From the NCBI GenBank assembly GCA_021307315.1, contig JAJSPD010000052.1, positions 279,509-343,508 on the forward strand: a stretch of 64,000 bases of DNA, given 5' to 3'. Made by a program: the position numbers and the translations under genes. The first letter of the stretch is position 1. Each line of letters opens with the position of its first letter. Origin of the DNA: Bisporella sp. PMI_857 (Eukaryota > Ascomycota > Leotiomycetes > Helotiales > Helotiaceae). Shown here piece by piece: positions 12,114-22,522 of this stretch. The notes below the pieces were generated by a model. The model searched no databases. It was not told the DNA's origin and worked only from the letters and a program-made list of their open reading frames with translations.

Positions 12114-12979
12114 TTTTATTTTAATGTCTAGTCAGAAAGAAACGCCCCACAGAATCCTTATGTTAAAAAGTTCGTAGATCTCTAAGGTTGAGAGACTAGA
12201 GGATGGTCTGAAGGAAATGAAGATATGATCCAAAGTGCCGTGTGTCATTACTTTATACTTGGGACGCGGCTCATGGTCTGTCGACATCGCATGTCCAAGG
12301 CTTAGAAGCACACCCTAATGCTGAAGCTAACCTAGCACAAGCCATTATCTAGCTTGAAAGCAAGCAGCAGGAGCTTTCAATCGGTCAAGACTGGGGAAAG
12401 GGGGGGTAAATGGCGGGGTTTGGCTTTTTCCAAGTCGAGTGCCAAGTTAGTCTCAGCCTGGATTTAGGATTGGGAAAAAACGAATGAGAATTCGTAGTAA
12501 ACCTAGGTTCCCTGGGCGGTAGGGGTTTGCTTCCGCGGGTTCTTTTCCTTCCGCGGGAACCAAATCGTAATGTAGCGCGATGGAGGTTTAATTAAATAGT
12601 GTATCGCCGTTATGCTCAAGCTGTGTGCGATCACTTCCGACTCTGGTCACATTGTGCTTATCTATTTGGTCAAAAGTCTATAGGTCTCCGGATTCCCTTG
12701 TATTTCCGCGACAACAGTTCGGGAAGCTCATCGCGCTGAGGCGGGTTCTCACAGCTAAAATGGTAACGGCAGTGAATCCTATATTTGTAAACCAAGGCCC
12801 GCATAATTAAGCAATTATCAGATTATCGAATACTCTGTAGCCCAATGTCCTGACTGTGCTTTTATCATAAGAATTTTCACGAGCTTAAGGGGCGCGAACA
12901 CTCCAGTCGCGTATCGTTGATGGTTATGCTGGCGATGATGTTGATATGAATTCTGTTATAATTTATCTGGGTATAGAAT
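12114..12979. other. Intergenic between transporter and PrpF-family gene
   Basis: Promoter region of the MFS gene and 3' flank of the PrpF gene. A GC-rich patch with two CCGCGGG words lies near 12530-12560. No gene seen. Confidence 0.5.
12251..12257 (-). promoter_or_regulatory. Candidate TATA box of the MFS gene
   Basis: TATAAAG on the minus strand, about 138 bp upstream of the start codon at 12113, a plausible distance for a fungal promoter with a short 5' leader. Confidence 0.4.
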
Positions 12980-14395
12980 CTAAACGCTTAACAAAACATT
13001 CCCTTCGAACAGCCGTCTTGCAGTTCTTGACACTGTTACACCCTCCACCACCACTTGTCCATTTGCCTCCTCCCTTAATGTAACATCTGCCTCAATATCT
13101 CCACTCGCATGTTCAATCTTGACTTTCTTCTCCCTTCTGCCCCACCCAATATCCTGCCCTACTAACGTCTGAGGAGGCGTGCTGGGGGGAGTATTGAATA
13201 ATTGTCGCCTGGTGATGTCAGAAGCGATGGTACCTGGTATACTCACAGCGGCACCCAAACAAACCGCTCCCGTGAGCTGGAAACTTGGGTGCGTTTTGCC
13301 CATGCTGTAAGAAGTGACGTGTATATTGGGTTGTTTCTGGCCGCTACTCAAAGTTCCGCTGTGCAAGGTAACAGGCGAAAGGACAGCGATTTTTGGTGTG
13401 CCTCGAACAAGACTAGCAGAAGCTTCGTCACTTGTAAGTCCCATTTTTACCGCTGCTGCACGGCGGATAGCCTCAATGAGTTCGAGGGCTGCGAGATCAT
13501 TACAGTCGAGGGATTGCCATGAAAGGGGCATGGATGCTGAGTCCACGAAGACGAATGGATTGGCAACATCAATCATCGATACGCTGACGGTGAAGGCACC
13601 TAAGGTTGAGGTGATGCTGACTTTTTCTTGTCTCTGGCCGGAAGGGAATAACACATTCGTCATGCTACCGGCGGGGTCTACAAAGGTAACTTTTATCTGG
13701 GAAGCAGTTCCCTTCACTCCTCCAATATAGTAGTCGCCGTCTTCACGGAATCGCCCGTCCGGGCCGACCTTGATTCTTTGGGTTATTTTTTGAGAGGTGT
13801 TGGTGTTAAATATGCTCACATCCATCTGCAAACGATCAGAAAATATCCCTAAATATAGAAGACCAAAGATTGATATACTTACTTCGGTCTGCCCGGGTTT
13901 TGGAATCACTAGCCCTTCATCTAGAGCAAACGGGCCAACGCCTGCGCAAATATTCCCACAGTTGCCAGAGAAGTCCACCTGATTTGACCCGACCCCAATT
14001 TGAACAAAAGTGTATTCAACATCGAACCCAGGCCTCCTCGACTTTGAGATAACCGCAACTTTAGAGGTGGTAGAGGTTGCTCCTCCAACCCCATCAAGTT
14101 GTCTCTGATCTCCATCACGTGAGCCCATTGCCGACAATAATATACTACCCCATTGCGACCTTTCCTTTGGTAGATGTTTTTGGTGTAGGAACAGGCCCTT
14201 CGAGGTCCCCGATCTCATCATGACTGAAGGGAGCACAACGCGGGTTCTTGTTTGTTGCTCCATTGGAACGGTGGTTTGCTGAAAGTTGTAGCAGATGGGG
14301 ACCGAACTTGAGTTGGATGGTGTGTTGTGACAGAGAATGGGAATTGACAGAGAAGGATATACGTGTGATGCAGATCTTATTGTTTTCAGAGACAT
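12980..14395 (-). CDS. PrpF-family isomerase (methylaconitate/aconitate isomerase-like)
   Basis: Exons 14395-13883 and 13825-12980, with one GT-AG intron of 57 nt, give up to 452 aa. The second methionine (MEQQTRTRVVLPSVM) would give about 408 aa, closer to bacterial PrpF. If used, the extra 44 residues could be a targeting peptide. Family signs are VMMRSGTSKGLFL at the N-terminus, SRDGDQRQLDGVGGATSTTSK, and VDFSGNCGNICAGVGPFAL with the conserved cysteine region. Late motifs are FVFVDSASM and GTPKIAVLSP. PrpF folds like diaminopimelate epimerase and moves the C=C double bond of tricarboxylates: 2-methylaconitate in bacteria, 4-oxalomesaconate (GalD), and cis- to trans-aconitate in the Ustilago itaconate cluster (Adi1). 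Neighbouring carrier and regulator genes favour a tricarboxylate role. The exact substrate is inference. Confidence 0.88.
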   Translation of the reverse strand: MSLKTIRSASHVYPSLSIPILCHNTPSNSSSVPICYNFQQTTVPMEQQTRTRVVLPSVMMRSGTSKGLFLHQKHLPKERSQWGSILLSAMGSRDGDQRQLDGVGGATSTTSKVAVISKSRRPGFDVEYTFVQIGVGSNQVDFSGNCGNICAGVGPFALDEGLVIPKPGQTEVSISIFGLLYLGIFSDRLQMDVSIFNTNTSQKITQRIKVGPDGRFREDGDYYIGGVKGTASQIKVTFVDPAGSMTNVLFPSGQRQEKVSITSTLGAFTVSVSMIDVANPFVFVDSASMPLSWQSLDCNDLAALELIEAIRRAAAVKMGLTSDEASASLVRGTPKIAVLSPVTLHSGTLSSGQKQPNIHVTSYSMGKTHPSFQLTGAVCLGAAVSIPGTIASDITRRQLFNTPPSTPPQTLVGQDIGWGRREKKVKIEHASGDIEADVTLREEANGQVVVEGVTVSRTARRLFEGNVLLSV

Positions 14396-14878
14396 GGGAT
14401 CATGATATAAGAGAAACGCCGGTATACTTGAGAGATAAAATGATGGCTATGTACTGAATCGATTGATATTCATTCTAGTTGTATTTAATTTGATGCTTCG
14501 CAAGGGTGACGACAAGGCTATAGCTCAGTAACTACCACAAGCTGTCACAAGTAACCTATGCCATGGAACAACTGCATGGAATATCCCGAGAATAGAACAG
14601 TACTTGTGCAGTGGGGTGGTCTAAGGATTACCTGAGAAGCTGAATTCTTCATAGGGCGATGAAATTGCCGCGGAACCCAACTTCCCGTGGAGTGAAGGTG
14701 GCGAAAAATGCTTAGGGTAGATTTGTTGACACAGGTACTGAAATTGAATTGCCGTTGCATTATAACCTGTAGTAAAATTATACACATGAAATTCCATGAA
14801 TGGCTTCAAATCAGAACGAAACTCTTGGCTATACTTCTTGCGGCCCTTGCCGCTGAGATCGTGATTATGTGTTTGTGT
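14396..14878. other. Intergenic
   Basis: Promoter of the PrpF-family gene and 3' flank of the Zn2Cys6 regulator. No gene seen. Confidence 0.5.
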
Positions 14879-17412
14879 TTAGTTTATACTCTTCCAACCT
14901 ACGAGAATTTGGCAGAATCCAATCAAAGCTCCGTTACTGCCATATGCCATCCGATGCTGCGCTGTTGAATCCTTTGCATAGTTAGTGGCCATGTTCACGC
15001 AATACAGGATTCCAAACTCGCCAAAAAGTGTATCATCAAAAGATTCATCACCAGCCAAATCAAGGGTATTCCAACCTTGCGCAAGCCCAGCGAACTGTTG
15101 CTGGACATTTGGCAGCACACCAGGATGGTACATGCGCGGGAAACTTTGTGGCAGCGTATTGTTTAAATATGGAGCCTGTTGTTCATTGAGGAAGCTGTGG
15201 ATAATAGCATCCATATCGAGGTCAACAACAGAGTCTTGATATGAAGGAACAACATATATAGATCCTGCGTTCTGTGTATCTCTTGAATTCGGTTCCATTG
15301 AAATTTGGTCGCGCCTTTGACCGTTGGGTGGGGCTTCGGCATAAACATTGGTGTCGGGTGTTGGCTCCTTGTCAACCACAAGCTCAATGTTCAATTTTTT
15401 CATCAGATTTAATATAACTGTCTGGGCTCGTCTGGCTGCCTGGTAAATAAAGGAGTCAGTGACCTATTAGCATGTCACAATCCGCTTTTTTGCAAATCTT
15501 CAAAACGAACGGGGCCTGACATGATGCTTAAAGATGTTTCTGTAACATACTGAGTTTGTGTCCTGATTCTTTGCAAATACAGAGCAGCATGTGCGTAGCG
15601 AGTTGTAAGCCTCGGATCCAGGACCAAGCTGTGCAGCTATTCTAACATGTATCGTCGCTGCAACATACGTTGCATAAGCAATAAGGTAAGGTGCATGTCT
15701 AATAGAAAAAGTCTTTTCGTAGTTTCGAAGCAATTGGACAGTTCTAGATGCGGCTTGAGCACACACAGAGAACGAGTTGGATGCAATCGACGGTGATATT
15801 GAATGAAGATGACCTTCTGAAACAAACGGACGGTGGAGGAGAATTAACAAAACATTATACATTGCACTATTGAGGTTAGTATTGGGGTGAAGGTATTGGA
15901 TCAACGATTTTTATCATTAGGGGCATACTGTAAAGATAGGACGTGAGGCGGTGGAACTGTTTTGTTTAACCCAGAAAGGTCAAATGTAAGGTGCTCTGGC
16001 AATGCAGCCTTCCAGCCTTCCAGATCCATTTGCATTCTTTCAAGGTCCTTAGTCAATGTTGTTGGCGCTCGCTTGGAACTCTTTACTCCATAAACGTTGT
16101 TTAGGATTGCGTTCATAATGACACTAAGCTTGCAAAGCTCGGTGAATGTTGAAACACTGTAAGCAGGAGAACCTGGATAGCTAGCGGTATCTGGATATGC
16201 AAAAGGTGTCCAGTGTTCCAACTCCTCATATCGATCTTGAAACAAGATAGGGACCTTGATATCAGCTTCTTGAATGCTAACTGGTCTTCCTTGGTATAAG
16301 GATTGGATCTTGTCCACCACTGGAGATAATTAGCTCAAACTTACATTTCGATTAGGAATTAAAACACACCAAATGCACCCCAAAAGACTCGTCGCCTAAT
16401 TTCCAAATCTTCTTCGCTTACTTTTGCGTTTAGGCCATCGACATGTGCTCCAAGGTCGATCAGCATGCGGAACGCGATTCCAGCATAGATCCAAGCGGCA
16501 CTACGCTCATCCCCAAGAGCGAAGAGAGAATTGGTCATGACCAGCAAAGCTTGTATTGTTACGATCTCACTCCTGTCCAAAGCACCCCCTAGCAATTCAC
16601 GTACCCTCTTCCTGAATCGAGTATGAATTCCCTTAAGTTCTGCTTGAGGAGAAAACTTGCAAGAACCAAAGTAAATTGCATTCAGGAGTAACTTCGAAAA
16701 GTAAGGACCCTGGCAAGCCATATCTCTCATGAACGCTGGTCGGTATGTGATTAGATGTGAGTGGTGTTGACGATTCCAATGCAGGGATAAGAGATGCATT
16801 CCTACTTCAGGATCTACGCCATCAAAATCCAGTCTTCCGGCATTGTAGTTGAGAGTCTCCAGTTGTCCTGAAGTTGTAAGAGGTAAATTTCGAGGATCTT
16901 GAACAATGATAGCTTACGCTGATGCGCTGCCTCGCCCATAAGTTGCCGTCTTGTATACTCGGCTGCTTGATGACTTGTCCTCGGCACTCTGCTATCTGAT
17001 GGCTCGTCATCAAAGAGAGCGCTCGTACGTCCATAGTAGCCTGATTGACTGATTGATCCTATCACTGACGGGCCTGCAGATGCTGGAGTTTGACTTTCCG
17101 GAAGCAATATGGCTCTGTGTTGTGCAAGATTTGTCGTGGTTGAAATGGTAGGAGACGCGGTTCCAGCATTGCCAGCAACTCGGCTAGGGGCAGAGCCTGG
17201 ATGTTCTATACTATCTGAACTAGCTGCTGCATCAGGAGGCGTGTTACCTAGGCGGGCTTGAAGTTGACGATTTTCTTCCTCTAGGCAGGCAAGGCGGTTA
17301 CGTAAGGGCCTGAAGATAGGACATCAACCAATGTTCCTCGGCAGACAATAAACCTATACCCAAAACACAAAAAGTAAAAACATGCTCCAAAGAAAAAGAC
17401 AAAAGAAAAGAA

Positions 17413-17464
<52 letters not shown>

Positions 17465-18070
17465 AAAATGTTGATTTCGCAAGAGTCGATAAATCTGGGG
17501 TGGTATCTATGCGGTGTAAACGCAATACAGTCCGACCTGGATATTTCGGAGCTCCTTATATCGGAAACCTCTATATATCGGAACAAATCTCTGGATCTGC
17601 AAAGCCTTAAGTGGCTATAACAGACCTCTTTACATCGGAAACCTCTATATATCGGAATATAGGCATAGAACCGAGAGTTCCGAAATATCCAGTTCGGACT
17701 GTACAAAATTCTAAAGTAGAGAAGAGCTGTACTTAGGTTTCTTCGGTAACGGAGGATACTGGCAGTTCTTGCTGTAAAGCCTAGAAGTTGTGATGTCAGT
17801 AACTGGCGACTGAAAAAAGCTGGGACACCACGGCTTGGGAGACGATAAGACCCCTTGAGCGGAGTTTATGGAGAATCTGGTGAATCTGGTGAATCGCCCG
17901 CTCACTTGCAGTTTTGACATTGCGGCTGCTCATCACATTTCATCTAACAGCCCTAATTTCAGCTGCTTGCCTCCCATAACCGAAACAATCCAACCAACCT
18001 TCCGTTTGCGACAGAACTCGCAGGCCTTTGTTGCACGCCTCCGTTTTGCTTGTTGAGACTCATCCGCCAT
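14879..18070 (-). CDS. Zn2Cys6 transcription factor with fungal-specific TF domain
   Basis: Eight exons: 18070-17999, 17943-17906, 17780-17733, 17309-16918, 16867-16370, 16319-15929, 15866-15551 and a last exon ending at 14879. The first three exons build the DNA-binding domain ACEFCRKRK-MKCDEQPQCQNCK-LYSKNCQYPP, which matches CX2CX6CX5CX2CX6C when the acceptor at 17781 is used. Next come a basic linker and a coiled-coil dimerisation stretch LACLEEENRQLQARL. The middle-homology (fungal_trans) region includes VGMHLLSLHWNRQHHSHLI, LIDLGAHVDGL and EIRRRVFWGAF. Late helices include NVLLILLHRPF. The last junction is uncertain: an acceptor at 15434 keeps the frame and gives about 769 aa. The frame that reads AARRAQ, more family-like, is two bases out. 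The third intron (17732-17310) carries a MITE and a GAAA microsatellite. The start lies 330 bp from the divergent tricarboxylate carrier gene, suggesting local regulation. Confidence 0.85.
17400..17466. repeat. (GAAA)n microsatellite in an intron
   Basis: About 16 near-perfect GAAA units on the plus strand. On the transcribed strand this is a TTTC polypyrimidine tract about 90 nt upstream of the intron's acceptor at 17310. Confidence 0.9.
17526..17703. mobile_element. 174-bp MITE (Tc1/mariner-type ends) inside a regulator intron
   Basis: The element 17528-17701 is flanked by TA on both sides. Its ends are inverted repeats of about 23 bp with one mismatch: the left begins CAGTCCGACCTGGATATTTC and the right ends with the complement of CAGTCCGAACTGGATATTTC. 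Inside are two near-identical copies of ATCGGAAACCTCTATATATC about 75 bp apart. It has no coding capacity. TA duplication and CAGT-type ends point to mobilisation by a Tc1/mariner (pogo/Fot-like) transposase. It lies wholly within intron 3 of the Zn2Cys6 gene. Confidence 0.85.
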
Positions 18071-18399
18071 GTTTTCAGAGCCGCGGAAACTGCAATTATG
18101 GGTTGCCGGTAGAGAGAAGATAGACACGGATGTGTTGTTGCGCATTGGAGGTTTTCAACGTATGGAAAAAGGAATCTCATTATGTCCGGAACAACCGCAG
18201 AGATAGCCGCGGCAATTCCATTTCCGTGGGAACTCCCTTTCCGTGGACAATCCGCTGTGCCTTAGGCATCCATACCATTACAAGTATGCACGTGATGATT
18301 TTGTGCTGGATATTAATATTCGTTTTAAGAAAAATGAAGCTCCATGTTCTGATGTCTTTTAGTAAATGATTTTAATCCAAAGTCTAGAGATATGAGCCA
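18071..18399. promoter_or_regulatory. Bidirectional promoter region: regulator and tricarboxylate carrier
   Basis: 329 bp between two divergent start codons (18070 minus, 18400 plus). It contains an inverted pair of related words near 18208-18250 (GCGGCAATTCCATTTCCGTGG, then a second TTTCCGTGG), which could serve a dimeric regulator. No strict CGG-N-CCG site was confirmed. Confidence 0.4.
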
Positions 18400-19606
18400 A
18401 TGGTCAGTTCATCATCCCCAATGGTTGCAGGAACAGAGACACCATCGAAAGTTGTAAGGGTATGATATCTCTAGTCCTTATATCAAAAATCCTATCACGG
18501 AAGTGAGGATCCATTTGGTTTTGTTAGATCAAATATATTTTCGAGAAACTATCACCTAATACAAAAGTCTGAAATAAGAAGAAGGTCACTAATAGAACTA
18601 GGGGAACCAACAAATATCCCCTTTTTTATCGCTGGCGGCTGGAGGAATAGCTGGTGGGGTTGAGGCTACCATCACAGTGCGATCAACGTGTTGTTTAAAT
18701 ATAAGAGAAAACTCACAACTGAACAGTATCCGACAGAATACCTGAAAACTAGGTCACAACTCAGATCCGATGGTGTAGCTCAAGGCATCTTTCGCACACT
18801 TCAAACAATCGTAAAAGGAGAGGGACTGGGAGCTCTATATACTGGGTGCTCAACACTGGTTATTGCATGTTCACCTGATTTGCTATCTGATGCGTTTTAG
18901 TTTCCGGCATTGCTGACATATGTATTTAGGGTACAGCTTTTAAAGCAAGCGTAAGGTTTTTGACATTTGATTCAATTAAGGCAGCGCTGGCAGATTCCAA
19001 TGGGAAACTTTCAGCTGGGAATGGAATCTTAGCCGGAATGGCAGCAGGCTGCATTGAGAGTGTTGTGGCTGTGACCCCTACTGAGAGACTGAAAACTGCT
19101 CTGTAACTCACTTGTTGCCTATTACCTCTTTACCTACTTATACAATTTGCAGTATTGATGACACAAAGAAGGCAAAACGGTTCCACAGTAGCACGCACGC
19201 TATAAAAATGATCATCCAGGAGCAAGGTTTCAGAGGATTATACAAGGGACTGGCCTCAACAACAATGAAACAGTCAGCAACCTCTGGTGTGAGAATGGGC
19301 TCTTACAACTTCCTGAAAGAGATCGCCAAATCAGGACAGCTTCCCCAGAACTCAGCAATGACTTTTAGCATGGGCGCTGTTGCAGGCACAATCACTGTGT
19401 ACGCAACGCAACCATTCGACACAATTAAGACAAGAACTCAGAGCGCAAAAGGAGCGAAGACTATAGACGCTTTAAGAAGTATTATACAGGAGTATGGCGT
19501 TCAAGGATTTTGGAAAGGGAGCACTATGAGGCTATTGCGGCTTGTGGTTTCTGGAGGTATTGTTTTTAGTGTTTATGAGCAAATTATATTGCTTGTTAAA
19601 AGATAG
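18400..19606 (+). CDS. Mitochondrial tricarboxylate (citrate) carrier, CTP1 type
   Basis: Exons 18400-18453, 18602-18676, 18727-18864, 18930-19102 and 19153-19606 give 297 aa, the usual length of CTP1 carriers. All three mitochondrial-carrier signatures are present: PTEYLKTRSQLRSDG, PTERLKTAL and PFDTIKTRTQSAKG. Each is followed by a typical matrix-helix stretch (GALYTGCSTLVI, GFRGLYKGLASTTMKQ, GFWKGSTMRLLRLV). The N-terminus SPFLSLAAGGIAGGVEATIT is the usual carrier start. The carrier exchanges citrate or isocitrate for another tricarboxylate, malate or phosphoenolpyruvate across the inner membrane. Intron 3 (18865-18929) has a GC rather than GT donor, followed by ATGT. The reading frame requires it. 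The first exon is short, and its 148-nt intron is the least certain. Divergent from the Zn2Cys6 gene. Confidence 0.86.
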
Positions 19607-20024
19607 ATTTTAGAACACAGATTATCCAGGGAGTTTTGGTCTGAGGCTTTATAACCGCTTCTTCTTTTTACAGTTCAAAATTCAAGAGGAAGACACACAA
19701 TTTAAATTCACCTCTCTAATTCTAGTGCCCTATGCGAAATTGTTATAGCTGTCACATAAAAAACATCTGGTTACCTTGGTTACTATTCCTATTTAGGACT
19801 AAAAGTCACATGAACAGCTTTTATTTAGTAGGTAATGCTTTTAAGCCTAAGCTTTTTTTCAATTTAAATTTTTGGAAATAAATTTATTAATTAGTTAATG
19901 TTAAATACAAGATTGCAGCTTTTTAGATTATACACTATGTTGTTACCTAGTGGGTCATTTTCCCTTTTTTCAATGCCGCGTAGAGTTTTAACAGCGTCAA
20001 TGGCAGGGGTTTGGTTCCTTTTTC
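19607..20024. other. AT-rich intergenic
   Basis: 3' flanks of two convergent genes, with long A/T tracts. No gene seen. Confidence 0.5.
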
Positions 20025-20330
20025 CTATGATCTAACTTCTTTCTTACTCCATTCTGGAGTGCTGCCATCAAATTGGCGATCCGCCTTCTTATTCAAATAT
20101 TCAGAACCTCCTCTCTTAACCCAGTCGACGGTGTTGTCTAGGCCATCATTCCTTTTCAGTCTGTTGGCTCTTTGCATCTCATTCGGATTGAGAGTTTTTG
20201 ACTCTTGGACAACATCACTACGGCTCTTAAAAGAAGTATCAGCTACGCTTCTCTGGTTAAGTGGTGGATTTGCTATTGGGATGGCGAAAGTGAACCCTGC
20301 AGTGAGTATAAGGCTGAAGAGACGCATCAT
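20025..20330 (-). CDS. Small secreted protein with dibasic processing sites
   Basis: A 101-aa frame starting MMRLFSLILTAGFTFAIPIA, a good signal peptide with likely cleavage near residue 16-20. The mature part has no cysteine and is highly charged. It contains KR or KK pairs after which Kex2-like processing could occur: LKR, WVKR, NKK and SKK. Peptides between these would be NDGLDNTVDWV, GGSEYLN and ADRQFDGSTPEWS. I recognise no family. It could be a kexin-processed peptide precursor or a small effector-like protein. It could also be a chance frame, but the clean signal peptide argues against that. No RiPP-modifying gene (UstYa-type) was seen nearby. Confidence 0.5.
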   Translation of the reverse strand: MMRLFSLILTAGFTFAIPIANPPLNQRSVADTSFKSRSDVVQESKTLNPNEMQRANRLKRNDGLDNTVDWVKRGGSEYLNKKADRQFDGSTPEWSKKEVRS

Positions 20331-22522
20331 GCGGAATCGAAGTCAAAATGACGGCGTTAGCTTATTATCTCTAGGAGACTTGAATCTCGGACGAGTTCGA
20401 GAAGCTGTCAAAACTGTGAAGCAGAGGCGCAAGGTCGCCTAAATATAAGCTTATGCTACATTTGCCTTTGACTTGGCCTGTCACTAAGCTTGGCTTCGGA
20501 CGAACTTTCCTCCATATCTTATGTTTACAATTTCAGCTAGAAAATCTGTCACTGTCATACGATTAGCTCTTTAATTATCGATATTTAATATCAAAAATAC
20601 TAGCTATAGCAGAGAGATTTGTATGTCAGGTAACAGGATGTCACACGTCAAGGGACAATAAGGGGGTTCGGTAGAAGCTCTAGGTTTTGGCACGTAAGGG
20701 CCGCCAGAGGTTTGGAGGCATAAGTAGAAGGCTCAGGACGTAGTAGGAAGGGTAGAAGTTAGTCTTTGTATCAATGAGAGCTGATTTGTGCCACACTACT
20801 CCAGCGCCTTATATTGTAGCACTTAAAAACATTGTGATAATTCTTGTTATTGAAGTAAAATTGAAGTTGACAACACTCTGACTTGTCTTAGTTTGTCCAG
20901 ATCGATTTTTGGTGGAACTACTCCAGGACAAAAGTGATATAGTGCGGAGCAGCTTTGAGATAAAAGAAAATCAGATCGATTCTGTTTACTACAGTTAAAA
21001 CTCAAAAAGTCGGTTACATAAACAAGGCTGACAGTTTGAGCCTTTGCCGCAGTGATCGTGTTACCAAGCTTAAGTAGTGTTATAACGCCAGCGAAAATAG
21101 TCAGAAAGGCAAAGCCAATATTAAGGTACGCTACAACAAATACACTTTTCGCAACATTTTTTACACTAACAAAGTCGGTGTAAGGAAATAATGGCTAAGC
21201 TAAGGATCGAAGCTAACGTGCAATGACAGACTTATACAACTTTCAGATATTGGTTAACTAAAAGGTATTTTTTTACTTACTATGTTGTAGCAGACCATGA
21301 GCATTATCATTATGCAGTAAAGTAACAGAAGGGGTGATGTAAATGCAACTAGAATACATCATTGGTGTTATTGTTGTTCTTTTCATTTTGTGAAAATGTT
21401 TCAAATAAAATGCCATTTACTGATTGCGGTACCAAGATCAATTAAACCGGAGACCTGACCTATGATCAGGGAAGCGAAACTTAGGTGTGTTGTCAGCTAT
21501 CCTCGCTTAGCCGTTGACGGAACGGATGGCCAATCAGATTGCGATCTATAAATAAACGATATTTACAAACGATTCGCTATCAATTCATCAACAATACGGC
21601 CATGAAAAAAAGCTTGGAAGATGCTGGGAATAGATATGGTTGTTACTGTCACCAGCTTTGTATAGCTTTCATCTCCTCATTTGACTGTAGTCAGCTGAGA
21701 CCGGACAGAACAAGACAGGCTGTGCAATGGCCTATTGCTGCTTCATGGCATGTTATACGAGATCTTCATTTAAGCCCAATGGATTGGGTCAGGACTTGTA
21801 AAGCATCAACCATTCTAAGCCTTGCGGTTCACGTAGTTTTATGTCTTGAGGCTATATTGGTGCATTTTTATGTTATACAACCTCTCAGCATTTGTACGTA
21901 TTGTCAAGGCCCTTTTAAGATTTGATTGTGTTATATTTTAGGTATTTTGTATGTCGGACGAGTTGCTGTATAGTGGTCTGGGATATTGACGAGTTTCTTG
22001 AATTGTGTTGAGAGGGGATATATAATATATCCCGTATATCATTAGCGCAATAATATTCTGAGCACTACTAACACTTCTATAACTGTACAACCTCCTATCG
22101 ACGCGACGTTGCGTCTTGCTGTACACAAGAACCTACTTCCATAACATTACAAAGAGTCTGGAATAAATTATAGTTAAGGTTATAGGCTGCTGAGTGTTAC
22201 GTACATTACAATGATGGAATTTTGCCTGTGCTCGGATGACTGTATGTTCTGGACCCTCAGACGCGAGAGGCTGAGTTCTTCAAGATAATGCCTACATCAA
22301 AGATGTGATCTTTCAGGGGTTACTCGCTAACCACAAGAGTCATTTTGAGATACAAGGATAGCTGCCGCTGGTCAGCCGGCGGAAATTCCAAGTATAAAGA
22401 GGATGCTATGTTTTCTCTCTGGATACTTCATTTTATAACTCAAACTCATTCTTATAACTCTCACCAAACCTCATTACATTTTGTTTCAAGTACTCATAGT
22501 AATTATTCGCTGCTCTTTCAAA
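20331..22522. other. Long intergenic stretch, nothing recognised
   Basis: About 2.2 kb of mostly AT-rich sequence. Open frames here (for example near 21.5-21.9 kb) have no family character, and no RNA gene was recognised. The last 130 bp is the promoter of the GH16 gene. Confidence 0.5.
22393..22399 (+). promoter_or_regulatory. Candidate TATA box of the GH16 gene
   Basis: TATAAAG about 124 bp upstream of the ATG at 22523. Confidence 0.45.

Noticed and set aside
13202..13730. Plus-strand frames opposite the PrpF-family gene
   Set aside because: Antisense shadows of a clear coding exon.
21539..21925. Open frame of 128 codons on the plus strand
   Set aside because: No domain, no signal peptide, and no typical start context in AT-rich intergenic DNA.
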